A DNA stretch of 64,000 nucleotides, from positions 1-64,000 of the forward strand of contig ONMF01000005.1 in assembly GCA_900318865.1 (NCBI GenBank), given 5' to 3'. The position numbers and the translations under genes were made by a program. Source of the DNA: an uncultured Prevotellaceae bacterium (GTDB taxonomy: Bacteria > Bacteroidota > Bacteroidia > Bacteroidales > Muribaculaceae). A model generated the notes under the pieces. That model made no database searches. It saw only the letters and a program-made list of their open reading frames with translations, and was not told the origin of the DNA. Numbering within the stretch: the stretch's first letter is position 1; each line of letters starts with the position of its first letter. This document shows positions 1 to 7,974 of the stretch, one piece after another.

Positions 1-1763
1 GCCTCGCCCGTGTTGACAATCACATCTTTGGTGCGCTTGTAGTCGAGCATCACGCTCATCCATCGCCACATAGCCATCACCGACAGTGAGTTGACCACCG
101 ATGGTTGCAGCATGGGGTTGCCACGGTTCCAGGTGAAGCGGTTGGCGTAGGTGGTGTTACCCGAGAGCATGTAGTAGTAGGGGCGCATGATCTTCATTCC
201 ATAATTGAGCATGAGTTGCACCTTGCCGGCGCGTGCCGTCAGCCCAACGCTCGGGAAGAAGTGGTGATAGGTACGGCTCTGCTCGGCCATGCGCTTGCCA
301 TTGTCGTAGTAATCGGAGCTGACGTTCTCGTTACGGAGGCCCAGACGCAGTTGGCCGAATGGCAGCGGATGGCTGTACTCGGTGAACAGGATGTAATTGC
401 GCTCGCGCTGCTCGGTGAAGGTGGTGGGCACAATGTTCTCGGGGTTGACATAGTCATCGTTGCGGAGCGTGTTGTCATACTCGCCTCCCACCTGCAGATT
501 GCCGCCCCACAGGTCCCACGACAGCACGAGTTTGGATGCCCACAGTTGGTTGCGCTGCACGCTTTGGCTGGTCACCGTGCGGCTCTGCTGCTCTTGGCTC
601 ACTTCGCGGTTGAAGTTATTGGAGCGGTCCTTGAAAAACATATAGTCGGTGTTGAAGTCAATCGAGGTCTTGCCCACGCGGCCATTATAATAGACGTTGA
701 GCGTATGCGGCATGTTGGACGTCTTCTTCATGAGCAGGTCATTGTCGAGGTGGTCGTAGAAAGCGCCGTCGGCGGTCACGTCGGCGACAACCCAACCCGT
801 AGCGCGGTTGAGGAAATGTGCCTTGGTCTCGTAACGAGCACCCATGGCGTGGCGGTCGTTGAAGATGTAGTTGACTCCCCACGACGCGTAGAGCGAGTTG
901 GCATGGCTGCAGTTGTGGACAAAGTCTTCGATGTGCCACTGCTTGCCGGCTTTCACGTCGAAGGTGACAGTCTCATCGCTCTTCTTGCGGTCATCGTTAT
1001 ACCACACGCTGCCGAACACGTCCAACCCCTTGTGGCGGTAATTCCAGTTCAGCCCCAATGCCAAGTCAGGGTACTTGCTTGCCCAGAAACTCGCCTGGGT
1101 GTCGAACGAGAAACCCTCGCCCTGCGGGCGCTTAGTCTTGATGAGAATCACGCTCTCCACATCGGCTTTGTATTTGGCTCCGGGATTGGTGATGAGCTCC
1201 ACACTTTGGATATTCTCGCTGCTTAGTTGCGCCAGTTCACTCTCGTTACGCATTTGCCGGCCGTTGATGTAGATGAGCGGCGTACCTTTACCAAACACCT
1301 CAACGCTTGTGCCTTTCTTCTGCACACCTGGCAGATTTTGAAGCACCTCGTTGGCAGTGCCCACTTTGCTCAACAGCGTTCCCTCCACATCGGTCTTGAT
1401 GCCCTCGGTGGTGAGTTTGTAGGTGGGGCGCGCACCTTTCACCACCACCTCGCCGAGCATGGTGGCTTCGGGCTGGAGCTGTACGGTGCCCACGTCGCCG
1501 CTTGAACGGACAAACAACGGCCGGTAGCCGATATAGGTAATCTTGACTATGGCACTTGGGGTGGAAGCAGCAAGTGCAAACTTGCCATCGGTGCCGGTGG
1601 TGGTGCCGGCGATGAATGTACTGTCGAGAGAATTGATCAAACTGACTGTGGCAAATTCGATGGCCACACCATTCTCATCAACCACCGTGCCGCGATAATC
1701 ATTTGCATGGGAAAATATCGCCAGGAACACCATCATTACAGGTAAAAGGATGTTTCGTTTCAT
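1..1763 (-). CDS. TonB-dependent receptor-like outer-membrane beta-barrel protein (3' end beyond window)
   Basis: The reading frame stays open from the ATG at 1763 down to base 1, so the C-terminus is cut off by the window edge. The protein starts MKRNILLPVMMVFLAIFSHA, a signal peptide. A carboxypeptidase-regulatory-like beta-sandwich follows (residues about 22-105, motif GTVVDENGVAIEFATV). Next is a plug-like segment with NEVLQNLPGVQKKG and PLIYINGRQMRNESEL, then long amphipathic strands rich in Tyr, Trp and Asn typical of the barrel. This matches the Bacteroidetes outer-membrane beta-barrel family related to TonB receptors. No SusD partner is visible. The substrate is unknown. Confidence 0.85.
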   Translation of the reverse strand, partial: MKRNILLPVMMVFLAIFSHANDYRGTVVDENGVAIEFATVSLINSLDSTFIAGTTTGTDGKFALAASTPSAIVKITYIGYRPLFVRSSGDVGTVQLQPEATMLGEVVVKGARPTYKLTTEGIKTDVEGTLLSKVGTANEVLQNLPGVQKKGTSVEVFGKGTPLIYINGRQMRNESELAQLSSENIQSVELITNPGAKYKADVESVILIKTKRPQGEGFSFDTQASFWASKYPDLALGLNWNYRHKGLDVFGSVWYNDDRKKSDETVTFDVKAGKQWHIEDFVHNCSHANSLYASWGVNYIFNDRHAMGARYETKAHFLNRATGWVVADVTADGAFYDHLDNDLLMKKTSNMPHTLNVYYNGRVGKTSIDFNTDYMFFKDRSNNFNREVSQEQQSRTVTSQSVQRNQLWASKLVLSWDLWGGNLQVGGEYDNTLRNDDYVNPENIVPTTFTEQRERNYILFTEYSHPLPFGQLRLGLRNENVSSDYYDNGKRMAEQSRTYHHFFPSVGLTARAGKVQLMLNYGMKIMRPYYYMLSGNTTYANRFTWNRGNPMLQPSVVNSLSVMAMWRWMSVMLDYKRTKDVIVNTGE

Positions 1764-1962
1764 TGTGACGTTTGTTTTGTTGTAATAGTTTTTCGATTTC
1801 AACTGTTAGACGCACGTCAATGGACAAAAAGTTGCAGAACGGTCTTTTTCGGCCTGCCGTTTGCCATAATTGCGTCATTCACTTCGCATTATTCTTCTCC
1901 ATAGGGCATATTTCCATGAAACAAAAACACGATTTAACTCTATTTGTGTTTTATGTGCCATA

Positions 1963-1989
1963 TTTTGGCACAATAGCCATCTACCTTTG
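1963..1989 (+). promoter_or_regulatory. Bacteroidetes-type promoter for the 83-aa gene
   Basis: The -7 element TACCTTTG lies at 1982-1989 (consensus TAnnTTTG). A TTTTGG lies upstream at 1963-1968, somewhat closer than the usual 19-20 nt. The start codon is 34 nt downstream. Confidence 0.6.
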
Positions 1990-2022
1990 CATCGTAAGAA
2001 CAAACCAAAGGAGGACACCGCT

Positions 2023-2274
2023 ATGAACGCTACAACAATCAACCGAGAAATGAATCCGGGCGACGAAGTTTTTGCCACCCTGGAATGTAACGGCCGCATT
2101 CTGGCCAACATCCGTGCCACACGGTTTTCGAGTGTCGACGAGGTGGTGGGCTACATCTACGCCACCGCCGGAACCTTCAGCGGACTGGGACGTCTCACCG
2201 TGCGCAACCGCACACAGGGCTGGAGCCAAATGGTGCCCGTGGCCCGCATGGCACGGCGCCCGCTGGTGGCTTAA
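2023..2274 (+). CDS. Small orphan protein, 83 aa
   Basis: Not recognised. The ATG at 2023 is chosen because AAAGGAGG sits 8 nt upstream, an unusually strong ribosome-binding site for this phylum, and a promoter lies just before it. A longer frame from 1870 would start upstream of that promoter. The product is soluble-looking, with no signal peptide or membrane segment. It has a basic C-terminus and a central stretch with alternating hydrophobics (EVFATLECNGRILANI, GRLTVRNRTQGW) suggesting a small beta-rich fold. It is monocistronic, flanked by its own promoter and a rho-independent terminator. Confidence 0.7.
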   Translation: MNATTINREMNPGDEVFATLECNGRILANIRATRFSSVDEVVGYIYATAGTFSGLGRLTVRNRTQGWSQMVPVARMARRPLVA

Positions 2275-2316
2275 GCCTGCACCGCCGCAAGCCCACATGT
2301 AAAAAAATACTAAATA

Positions 2317-2350
2317 AACGCTGGCCATCATGGTGGTTAGCGTTTTTTTG
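2317..2350 (+). terminator. Rho-independent terminator
   Basis: Inverted repeat AACGCT...AGCGTT, a 12-bp stem including G-T pairs, over 2317-2344, running into a T tract at 2343-2349. It closes the 83-aa gene and insulates the next unit. Confidence 0.85.
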
Positions 2351-2416
2351 TGTAATTTTACAATCTGGTAGAAATTCAACCGAATTATTCTTATATAATT
2401 AACGTTCTATTCAATT

Positions 2417-3109
2417 ATGATTTATTCACAAGAAGTACAAAACATGTGCTGCGTGGCCAAGGGTGGCAATCATCCCTCGGCACCGATTCCCGAGGAGGGA
2501 AAATGGGTACGCTCGAAAGAAATTAAGGACATCTCGGGCTTCACCCACGGCATTGGCTGGTGCGCACCCCAGCAGGGAGCCTGCAAGCTGAGCCTGAACG
2601 TGAAAGACGGTATCATCGAGGAATGTCTGGTCGAGACCATCGGCTGCTCGGGCATGACCCACAGCGCCGCCATGGCCGCCGAGATTCTGCCCGGCAAGAC
2701 CATTCTGGAGGCCCTGAACACCGACCTGGTGTGCGACGCCATCAACACCGCCATGCGCGAATTGTTCCTGCAGATTGTTTACGGCCGCACTCAGAGCGCC
2801 TTCAGCGAGGGCGGTCTGGTGGTGGGAGCCTCGCTCGAAGACCTGGGCAAGGGACTCCGCAGCCAGGTGGGCACCATGTTCGGCACCCGCGCCAAGGGCG
2901 TGCGTTATCTGGAGATGACCGAGGGCTACTGCACCCGCATGGCTCTCGACGAGAACAATGAGGTGATTGGTTACGAGTTCTTGAGTCTGGGCAAGTTCAC
3001 CGACGCTCTTAAGAAAGGCAAATCGCCCGAAGAGGCCCTGGAGCAAGCCAAGGGTCACTATGGCCGCTTTGAGAATGCACCCAAGTATATTGACCCACGA
3101 AAAGAGTAA
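2417..3109 (+). CDS. IscU/NifU-like iron-sulfur scaffold homologue paired with a GGGtGRT protein
   Basis: Protein of 230 aa. Residues about 50-115 align with the IscU/NifU N-terminal scaffold fold: QQGACKLSLNVKDGIIEE, then ETIGCSGMTHSAAM. Cys56 and Cys77 sit where IscU carries its first two cluster-ligand cysteines. Cys106 (LVCDAIN) could be the third. An N-terminal CC pair (11-12) and Cys49 are extra. The C-terminal 110 residues have no counterpart in IscU. It lies 21 nt upstream of the GGGtGRT gene, an association I know from Bacteroidales and Clostridia genomes. Iron-sulfur binding is inferred from the cysteines. The pathway is not established. Confidence 0.8.
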   Translation: MIYSQEVQNMCCVAKGGNHPSAPIPEEGKWVRSKEIKDISGFTHGIGWCAPQQGACKLSLNVKDGIIEECLVETIGCSGMTHSAAMAAEILPGKTILEALNTDLVCDAINTAMRELFLQIVYGRTQSAFSEGGLVVGASLEDLGKGLRSQVGTMFGTRAKGVRYLEMTEGYCTRMALDENNEVIGYEFLSLGKFTDALKKGKSPEEALEQAKGHYGRFENAPKYIDPRKE

Positions 3110-3130
3110 TAGAACAAGGAGGATACAACT

Positions 3131-4141
3131 ATGATGAGAGAAGTAAAATTTGAATCGCAAGACCGTCGCATCAAGCAAGTGCTTGCCGCACTCAACGCCG
3201 CTGGCATCAAGGACATCGAAGAGGCCAACGCCATTTGCGACCAGTACGGTATCGATCCTTATAAAACGTGTGAGGAAACTCAGCAAATCTGCTTCGAGAA
3301 CGCCAAGTGGGCCTACGTGTGCGGTGCTGCCATCGCTCTGAAGAAGGGCTGCAAAGTGGCCGCCGACGCTGCCGAGGCCATCGGCATCGGGCTGCAATCG
3401 TTCTGTATTCCCGGCTCGGTGGCCGACGACCGCAAGGTGGGCCTGGGACACGGCAACCTGGCCGCACGCCTGCTGCGCGAGGAGACCAAGTGCTTCGCCT
3501 TCCTGGCCGGCCACGAGTCGTTCGCCGCGGCCGAAGGCGCCATCAAGATTGCCGGAAAGGCCAACAAGGTGCGCCGCGAGCCGCTGCGCGTCATCCTGAA
3601 CGGACTGGGCAAAGACGCCGCCAAGATTATCAGCCGCATCAACGGTTTCACCTATGTGCAGACCGAGTTTGACTACTTCACCGGCGAGCTCAAAGAGGTG
3701 GCCCGCACCCCCTATAGCGACGGCGACCGCGCCAAGGTGAACTGCTACGGCGCCGATGACGTGCGCGAGGGAGTGGCCATCATGTGGAAAGAGGGCGTGG
3801 ACGTGTCCATCACAGGCAACTCCACCAATCCCACCCGCTTCCAGCACCCGGTGGCCGGCACCTACAAGAAGGAGCGCACCCTGGCCGGCAAACCCTACTT
3901 CAGCGTGGCCAGCGGTGGCGGAACAGGCCGCACGCTGCACCCCGACAACATGGCTGCCGGCCCCGCCAGCTACGGCATGACCGACACGCTGGGCCGCATG
4001 CACAGCGACGCTCAGTTTGCCGGCTCCAGCTCGGTGCCCGCCCATGTGGAAATGATGGGCTTCCTGGGCATCGGCAACAACCCCATGGTGGGTTGCACCG
4101 TGGCCGTGGCCGTCGACGTGGCACAGGCTCTGAACAAGTAA
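3131..4141 (+). CDS. GGGtGRT family protein
   Basis: Protein of 336 aa with the family signature SGGGTGRT at residues 261-268, followed by LHPDNMAAGPASYGMTD. It has nine cysteines, including C36, C47, C54, C64 and C74 in the first quarter, then C92, C121, C205 and C322, so metal or cluster binding is possible. There is no signal peptide, so it should be cytoplasmic. The start is supported by AAGGAGG 8 nt upstream of the ATG. It is co-transcribed with the IscU-like gene (21-nt gap) and followed by a strong dyad. The family has no assigned biochemical function that I know of. A role in cluster handling is inferred from the pairing only. Confidence 0.85.
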   Translation: MMREVKFESQDRRIKQVLAALNAAGIKDIEEANAICDQYGIDPYKTCEETQQICFENAKWAYVCGAAIALKKGCKVAADAAEAIGIGLQSFCIPGSVADDRKVGLGHGNLAARLLREETKCFAFLAGHESFAAAEGAIKIAGKANKVRREPLRVILNGLGKDAAKIISRINGFTYVQTEFDYFTGELKEVARTPYSDGDRAKVNCYGADDVREGVAIMWKEGVDVSITGNSTNPTRFQHPVAGTYKKERTLAGKPYFSVASGGGTGRTLHPDNMAAGPASYGMTDTLGRMHSDAQFAGSSSVPAHVEMMGFLGIGNNPMVGCTVAVAVDVAQALNK

Positions 4142-4170
4142 CCTTGTTCACACCACACAACCATTAGCAA

Positions 4171-4201
4171 GGCCCGATGATGCTGGATGCATCATCGGGC
4201 C
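4171..4201. terminator. Dyad between convergent genes
   Basis: Perfect 13-bp stem GGCCCGATGATGC / GCATCATCGGGCC with a 5-nt loop. No T tract follows on the plus strand. It lies between the convergent GGGtGRT and leucine-rich repeat genes and may stop transcription from both sides. Confidence 0.65.
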
Positions 4202-4224
4202 TGCTGCTTGTGTCTGGCTCATTG

Positions 4225-5637
4225 TCACTCAAGCACGCGCGGAGCGTTCGGGCCCTCCTCGCGCGGGAGATTATCGTGCCTGAAGCGATAGAGCGTCTTC
4301 ACGTCGAACAAGTCGCTGCGGTGCAGCGTCTGTGTGGTGCCGTCGGCCTTGCGAACAATGATGTCCACGGTGTCGTTTTGGTCAAACGTCATCTTGTTAA
4401 ACGTCATCTTGTCGGTGGTCAAGTGCTCGGGCAGGCTCACCTGCTCCAATGCCGTGCACCATCCGAACACCCGCTCGCCCATGCTTTCGACCGACGACGG
4501 CACATACACCCGGCGCAGTGAACTGCAGCCGTTGAACACTTCGCTTTCCATTTCTTTCAACCCCTCGCTGAGCTCCACCTTCTCAAGGCTCTGACAGTCG
4601 GTGACACAGCGGAACTCCATGGTCTTGACACCGGACGGAACCACCAGCTCGGTGATTCTGTTGCAGCTGAAGAACGCCAGCTTGCCGATGGTGGTGACCG
4701 TGGAGGGAATCACCACGCGTCCGCCCACCACCGTGCGCAGGGCCTGGATGATGCGTGTGCGCCCGGCATCCATCAGCATGCCGTCGCCGAACGAGAACAA
4801 TGTGTTTCCTGCCGCCACATCAATCGAGGCCAGCTTCAAGCAATTCAAGAAGGGGCTGTTGCCCACATCGGCCAGGCTGGCGGGAATGTGCACCCCGGTG
4901 AGGTTGACACAACCGCTGAACGCTTCACTACCCAGCCGCTCAAGCCCTTCGGGCAAGACCACCGATGTGAATTTGCACGAAGAGAACGCATGGCTGCCCA
5001 CCGAGCGCAGCGTCGAGGGAAGCGTGGGAGCAGGAAGCGCCTCGCACACCGAAAAGGCGTAGTTGCCGATGGCGGTGAGGCCATCGGGCAGATTGATTTC
5101 CTTCAGCGCGGTGCACCAATAGAAGGCGCTGTTCTGGATGGTCGTGACCGACGGCGGAAGCGTGACGTGCGTCAACGCCTCGCAGTTCTGGAACATCCGC
5201 TCGGGCACCGTGGTCAGGGTGGAGGGCAGCGTCACATCGGTGAGCTGCTTGCAGCCGTCAAGTGCCGCATAACCGATTTTTGTCACACTCTCGGGTATCA
5301 CGATGCGTTTCAGCCCCTCGCAGCACGAGAATGCCCAGATGTCGAGCTCGGTGATGGTGGAGGGGATGACAAACTCGGTCACATCGTTGCAGCCGAAGAA
5401 TCCCCAGCTCTTCACTTTCGTCACGGTGTAAGTTTTCCCCTGCGCGGTAATGCTGCCGGGAATGGTTACCACGCCCGAGAAACCGGGGTCTTTATCTTTG
5501 AGCTTGCCCACCGAAACGGTACTGTCGGTGAGTATCTCGAACCTCATGCCTTCAGGCGTGACAAACACCTTTTCGGGCTGGGCTGCAGCCCCGGCCGCAA
5601 TTGCCGCCGCTGTAAGAATTGTAGCCATCAGTCTCAT
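4225..5637 (-). CDS. BspA-type leucine-rich repeat secreted protein
   Basis: Protein of 470 aa starting MRLMATILTAAAIAAGAAA, a clear signal peptide. From about residue 75 to 430 it is built of roughly 23-residue repeats of the BspA/LRR_5 type, with consensus LxxVxLPxxxTxIGxxAFxxC (examples KRIVIPESVTKIGYAAL, THVTLPPSVTTIQNSAF). Such proteins are exported and often bind host or bacterial surfaces. No C-terminal sorting domain is evident; the last 40 residues are charged and outside the repeats. A 15-nt unit at 4384-4398 is exactly duplicated but for its last base at 4399-4413, giving KMTFN-KMTFD. Single gene, convergent with the GGGtGRT operon. Confidence 0.88.
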   Translation of the reverse strand: MRLMATILTAAAIAAGAAAQPEKVFVTPEGMRFEILTDSTVSVGKLKDKDPGFSGVVTIPGSITAQGKTYTVTKVKSWGFFGCNDVTEFVIPSTITELDIWAFSCCEGLKRIVIPESVTKIGYAALDGCKQLTDVTLPSTLTTVPERMFQNCEALTHVTLPPSVTTIQNSAFYWCTALKEINLPDGLTAIGNYAFSVCEALPAPTLPSTLRSVGSHAFSSCKFTSVVLPEGLERLGSEAFSGCVNLTGVHIPASLADVGNSPFLNCLKLASIDVAAGNTLFSFGDGMLMDAGRTRIIQALRTVVGGRVVIPSTVTTIGKLAFFSCNRITELVVPSGVKTMEFRCVTDCQSLEKVELSEGLKEMESEVFNGCSSLRRVYVPSSVESMGERVFGWCTALEQVSLPEHLTTDKMTFNKMTFDQNDTVDIIVRKADGTTQTLHRSDLFDVKTLYRFRHDNLPREEGPNAPRVLE

Positions 5638-5689
5638 AGTTTTCAGGTTTTTGTGTTATTGAATGTTTTTGGTGTAGGTCTCGGCAGTG

Positions 5690-6934
5690 TCACTGCGGTT
5701 GTGCATCCAGGTCGTCGTAGGTCTGGTACAGGAAATCGTTGTAGGGGAACCGCTGTGAATGAACCAGGCGGGCCTTTTGATAGAGCAGTTGCTTCAAGGC
5801 ATCGATGTTTTCCTGGCGCTTGGCGCTGACAAACACGCAGTTGCCCTCCATGCGGGCCATCCACGTCTGCTCAAACTCTTCCAGAGGAATGTTTTCGTGG
5901 GTGCGCGGCGTGAGGTCGTCGTCGTCCTTGGGCACATGGCTGAACTGGTCAATTTTGTTGAACACCATAATCAACTCCTTGTTCCCGGCGTCGCACACCT
6001 CGTGCAGCGTGCGGTTCACCACCTCAATCTGCTCCTCGAATTGCGGGTGCGACACGTCCACCACATGCACCAGGATGTCGCTGTCGCGCACCTCGTCGAG
6101 TGTTGTCTTGAACGACTCCACCAGGTGGGTGGGCAGCTTGCGGATAAATCCCACGGTGTCGGTCAGCAGGAATGGCAGGTTCTCAATCACCACCTTGCGC
6201 ACGGTGGTGTCGAGCGTGGCAAAGAGCTTGTTCTCGGCAAAGACGTCGCTCTTGCTCAGCACGTTCATCAACGTGGACTTGCCCACATTGGTGTAGCCCA
6301 CCAGCGCAATGCGTGTGAGCTTGCCGCGGTTTTTGCGCTGAATCACCTTCTGCTTGTCCCAGGCGGCAAGTTTCTGCTTGAGCAGGGCTATCTTGGTCTT
6401 CACGATGCGGCGGTCGGTCTCTATCTGTTCCTCGCCGGGACCGCGCATGCCGATGCCGCCACGCTGACGCTCCAGGTGGGTCCACATGCCCGTGAGGCGC
6501 GGCAGCAGGTACTGATACTGCGCCAGCTCCACCTGCATCTTGGCGTTGGCCGTCTGCGCACGCTTGGCAAAGATGTCGAGAATGAGGCTGGTGCGGTCCA
6601 GCACCTTCACATGCGTCTCGCGCTCCACATTGGCAATCTGCTTGGGCGAGAGGTCGTCGTCGAAGACGACCAGCGCGATGTCGTTGTCGTGCACAAACTG
6701 CGCTATCTCCTGCAGCTTGCCGCTGCCCACAAAGGTGGCGCGGTTAGGCTCGTTGCATCGCTGCACAAAGTGCTTCACCGTCACAGCGCCTGCCGTCTCG
6801 GCCAGAAACTCCAGCTCGGCCAGGTATTCGCGGGCCTTGTTCTCGGGCTGCTGCGGCGTGATGAGCCCCACGAGCACCGCTCGTTCCTGCTCGGTGGTGC
6901 TCACCGTACGTTTGTTGTCGTCAAGTAGACCCAT
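5690..6934 (-). CDS. hflX: Ribosome-associated GTPase HflX
   Basis: Protein of 414 aa. The N-terminal HflX domain (about 20-160) is followed by the family signature GGIGMRGPGEEQIETDRR (159-176), a coiled helical linker, and a TRAFAC-class G domain: G1 GYTNVGKST (213-221), G3 DTVGF (259-263), G4 NKID (326-329). HflX splits and rescues stalled ribosomes under stress. The length is normal for the Bacteroidetes form. It sits downstream of the OmpH-like lipoprotein gene but is separated from it by a terminator, so it probably has its own promoter. Confidence 0.97.
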   Translation of the reverse strand: MGLLDDNKRTVSTTEQERAVLVGLITPQQPENKAREYLAELEFLAETAGAVTVKHFVQRCNEPNRATFVGSGKLQEIAQFVHDNDIALVVFDDDLSPKQIANVERETHVKVLDRTSLILDIFAKRAQTANAKMQVELAQYQYLLPRLTGMWTHLERQRGGIGMRGPGEEQIETDRRIVKTKIALLKQKLAAWDKQKVIQRKNRGKLTRIALVGYTNVGKSTLMNVLSKSDVFAENKLFATLDTTVRKVVIENLPFLLTDTVGFIRKLPTHLVESFKTTLDEVRDSDILVHVVDVSHPQFEEQIEVVNRTLHEVCDAGNKELIMVFNKIDQFSHVPKDDDDLTPRTHENIPLEEFEQTWMARMEGNCVFVSAKRQENIDALKQLLYQKARLVHSQRFPYNDFLYQTYDDLDAQPQ

Positions 6935-6965
6935 GTTTTGTTCTTTATATAAAGGTGTCGGTCGG

Positions 6966-7026
6966 TTAAAAACAATGAGGAATCGAGCACGACCATCGGT
7001 GGTGGTTCATCCCCAATTCCTCATTG
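6966..7026 (-). terminator. Rho-independent terminator of the OmpH-like lipoprotein gene
   Basis: CAATGAGGAAT (6973-6983) pairs with ATTCCTCATTG (7016-7026), an 11-bp stem with a 32-nt loop. On the minus strand it is followed by TTTTT. Confidence 0.7.
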
Positions 7027-7040
7027 AGTGCGGTTGCGTT

Positions 7041-7625
7041 TTATTTTTTCTCGACTTTGGTGTAGCGCTTGTTCAGGCCGTCAACCACGTCGTCGGTCAC
7101 GTCATATTTGGGGTCGATATAGAGCGTGGCGCTCTTGCGCAGCACCAGGTCGTAACCCTTCTTCTTGGCATACTCCTTCATGAAGTTGTTGATGCTGTCC
7201 AGCAGCTGAATCTGGCTTTGGTTCAGCTCGTTCTGGATGCTTTGCTGCAGGTTGCCCAGATAGGTCTGCGCGTCGTTCTGCATCTTTTGAAGCTTCGACT
7301 GGTCGGCATTGAAGCTTTCCTCGGTCAGGTAGCCGTTGTTTTTGTACTTCTGCTGCATGGCATTGGAGAACTTGTTGATTTCGTTGCCACGCTGCTGCTG
7401 GGCGGCGTCGAACTGGTTCTGACGGCGGAACATGGCCTCGTTGATGTCTTTGGCCAGGTTGTAGCGGCTCATAATCGAGTCCTCATCGACGTAGCGGATA
7501 GTCAACTTCTCAATGGGCGCGGCGGGATTGGTGGCCGCCTTTTGGGGCTTCTGGTTGCATGCCACGGCCAGCAAGGTCATGATGGCCACAAGAACCAGGT
7601 ACACAGAATGTCTCAAAAAATTCAT
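7041..7625 (-). CDS. Skp/OmpH-like lipoprotein
   Basis: Protein of 194 aa with a lipoprotein signal ending LLAVAC, Cys23 being the predicted lipidation site. The rest resembles Skp/OmpH chaperones: a conserved start (IRYVDEDSI), a long charged helix rich in Gln, Asn and Lys (about 60-150) and a C-terminal beta edge with YDLVLRKSATLYIDPKYDVTD. Skp proteins carry unfolded outer-membrane proteins across the periplasm. The lipid anchor sets this copy apart from the three soluble copies at 48042-49731. It lies 17 nt downstream of the 56-aa membrane protein gene. Confidence 0.8.
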   Translation of the reverse strand: MNFLRHSVYLVLVAIMTLLAVACNQKPQKAATNPAAPIEKLTIRYVDEDSIMSRYNLAKDINEAMFRRQNQFDAAQQQRGNEINKFSNAMQQKYKNNGYLTEESFNADQSKLQKMQNDAQTYLGNLQQSIQNELNQSQIQLLDSINNFMKEYAKKKGYDLVLRKSATLYIDPKYDVTDDVVDGLNKRYTKVEKK

Positions 7626-7642
7626 TACTTAGTTATTAGTTG

Positions 7643-7813
7643 TTATTTATAAAATTCTTCGTCACGAGCGCAAGTGATGCCGCGCCGCCGCATCTCGGGG
7701 TTGTCGTGGATGTGCGTGTTGGGGAACCGACCTCCTTTCACAAAGAAGATTTTCACCCCCAGCAGCCCCACGGCCAGCGCGAGCATGGTCACCGTCAAAA
7801 GCAAAATTGCCAT
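7643..7813 (-). CDS. 56-aa single-pass membrane protein
   Basis: Reverse-strand frame beginning MAILLLTVTMLALAVGLLGV, one hydrophobic helix, then KIFFVKGGRFPNTHIHDNPE and a short basic tail with one Cys. The frame is complete (ATG at 7813, TAA at 7643-7645). It ends 17 nt before the OmpH-like lipoprotein start, suggesting co-transcription. I recall similar small proteins with FVKGGxFPNxH after the helix in other Bacteroidetes, but no function is known to me. It is short enough to be missed by routine gene calling. Confidence 0.75.
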   Translation of the reverse strand: MAILLLTVTMLALAVGLLGVKIFFVKGGRFPNTHIHDNPEMRRRGITCARDEEFYK

Positions 7814-7974
7814 CGTCGCTCAAAATTTTATGCAAATATAAAAAAGGTTTGCGAGAAAAGAGCGTTCATTTCAAAATATTTTTGTAACTTAGCGATTGTA
7901 AAACGAAGGATTTAACAAAAATTCATTCACCGAAAGAATAACTAACATATATTTACGCTTTAAACAACAAAAAA

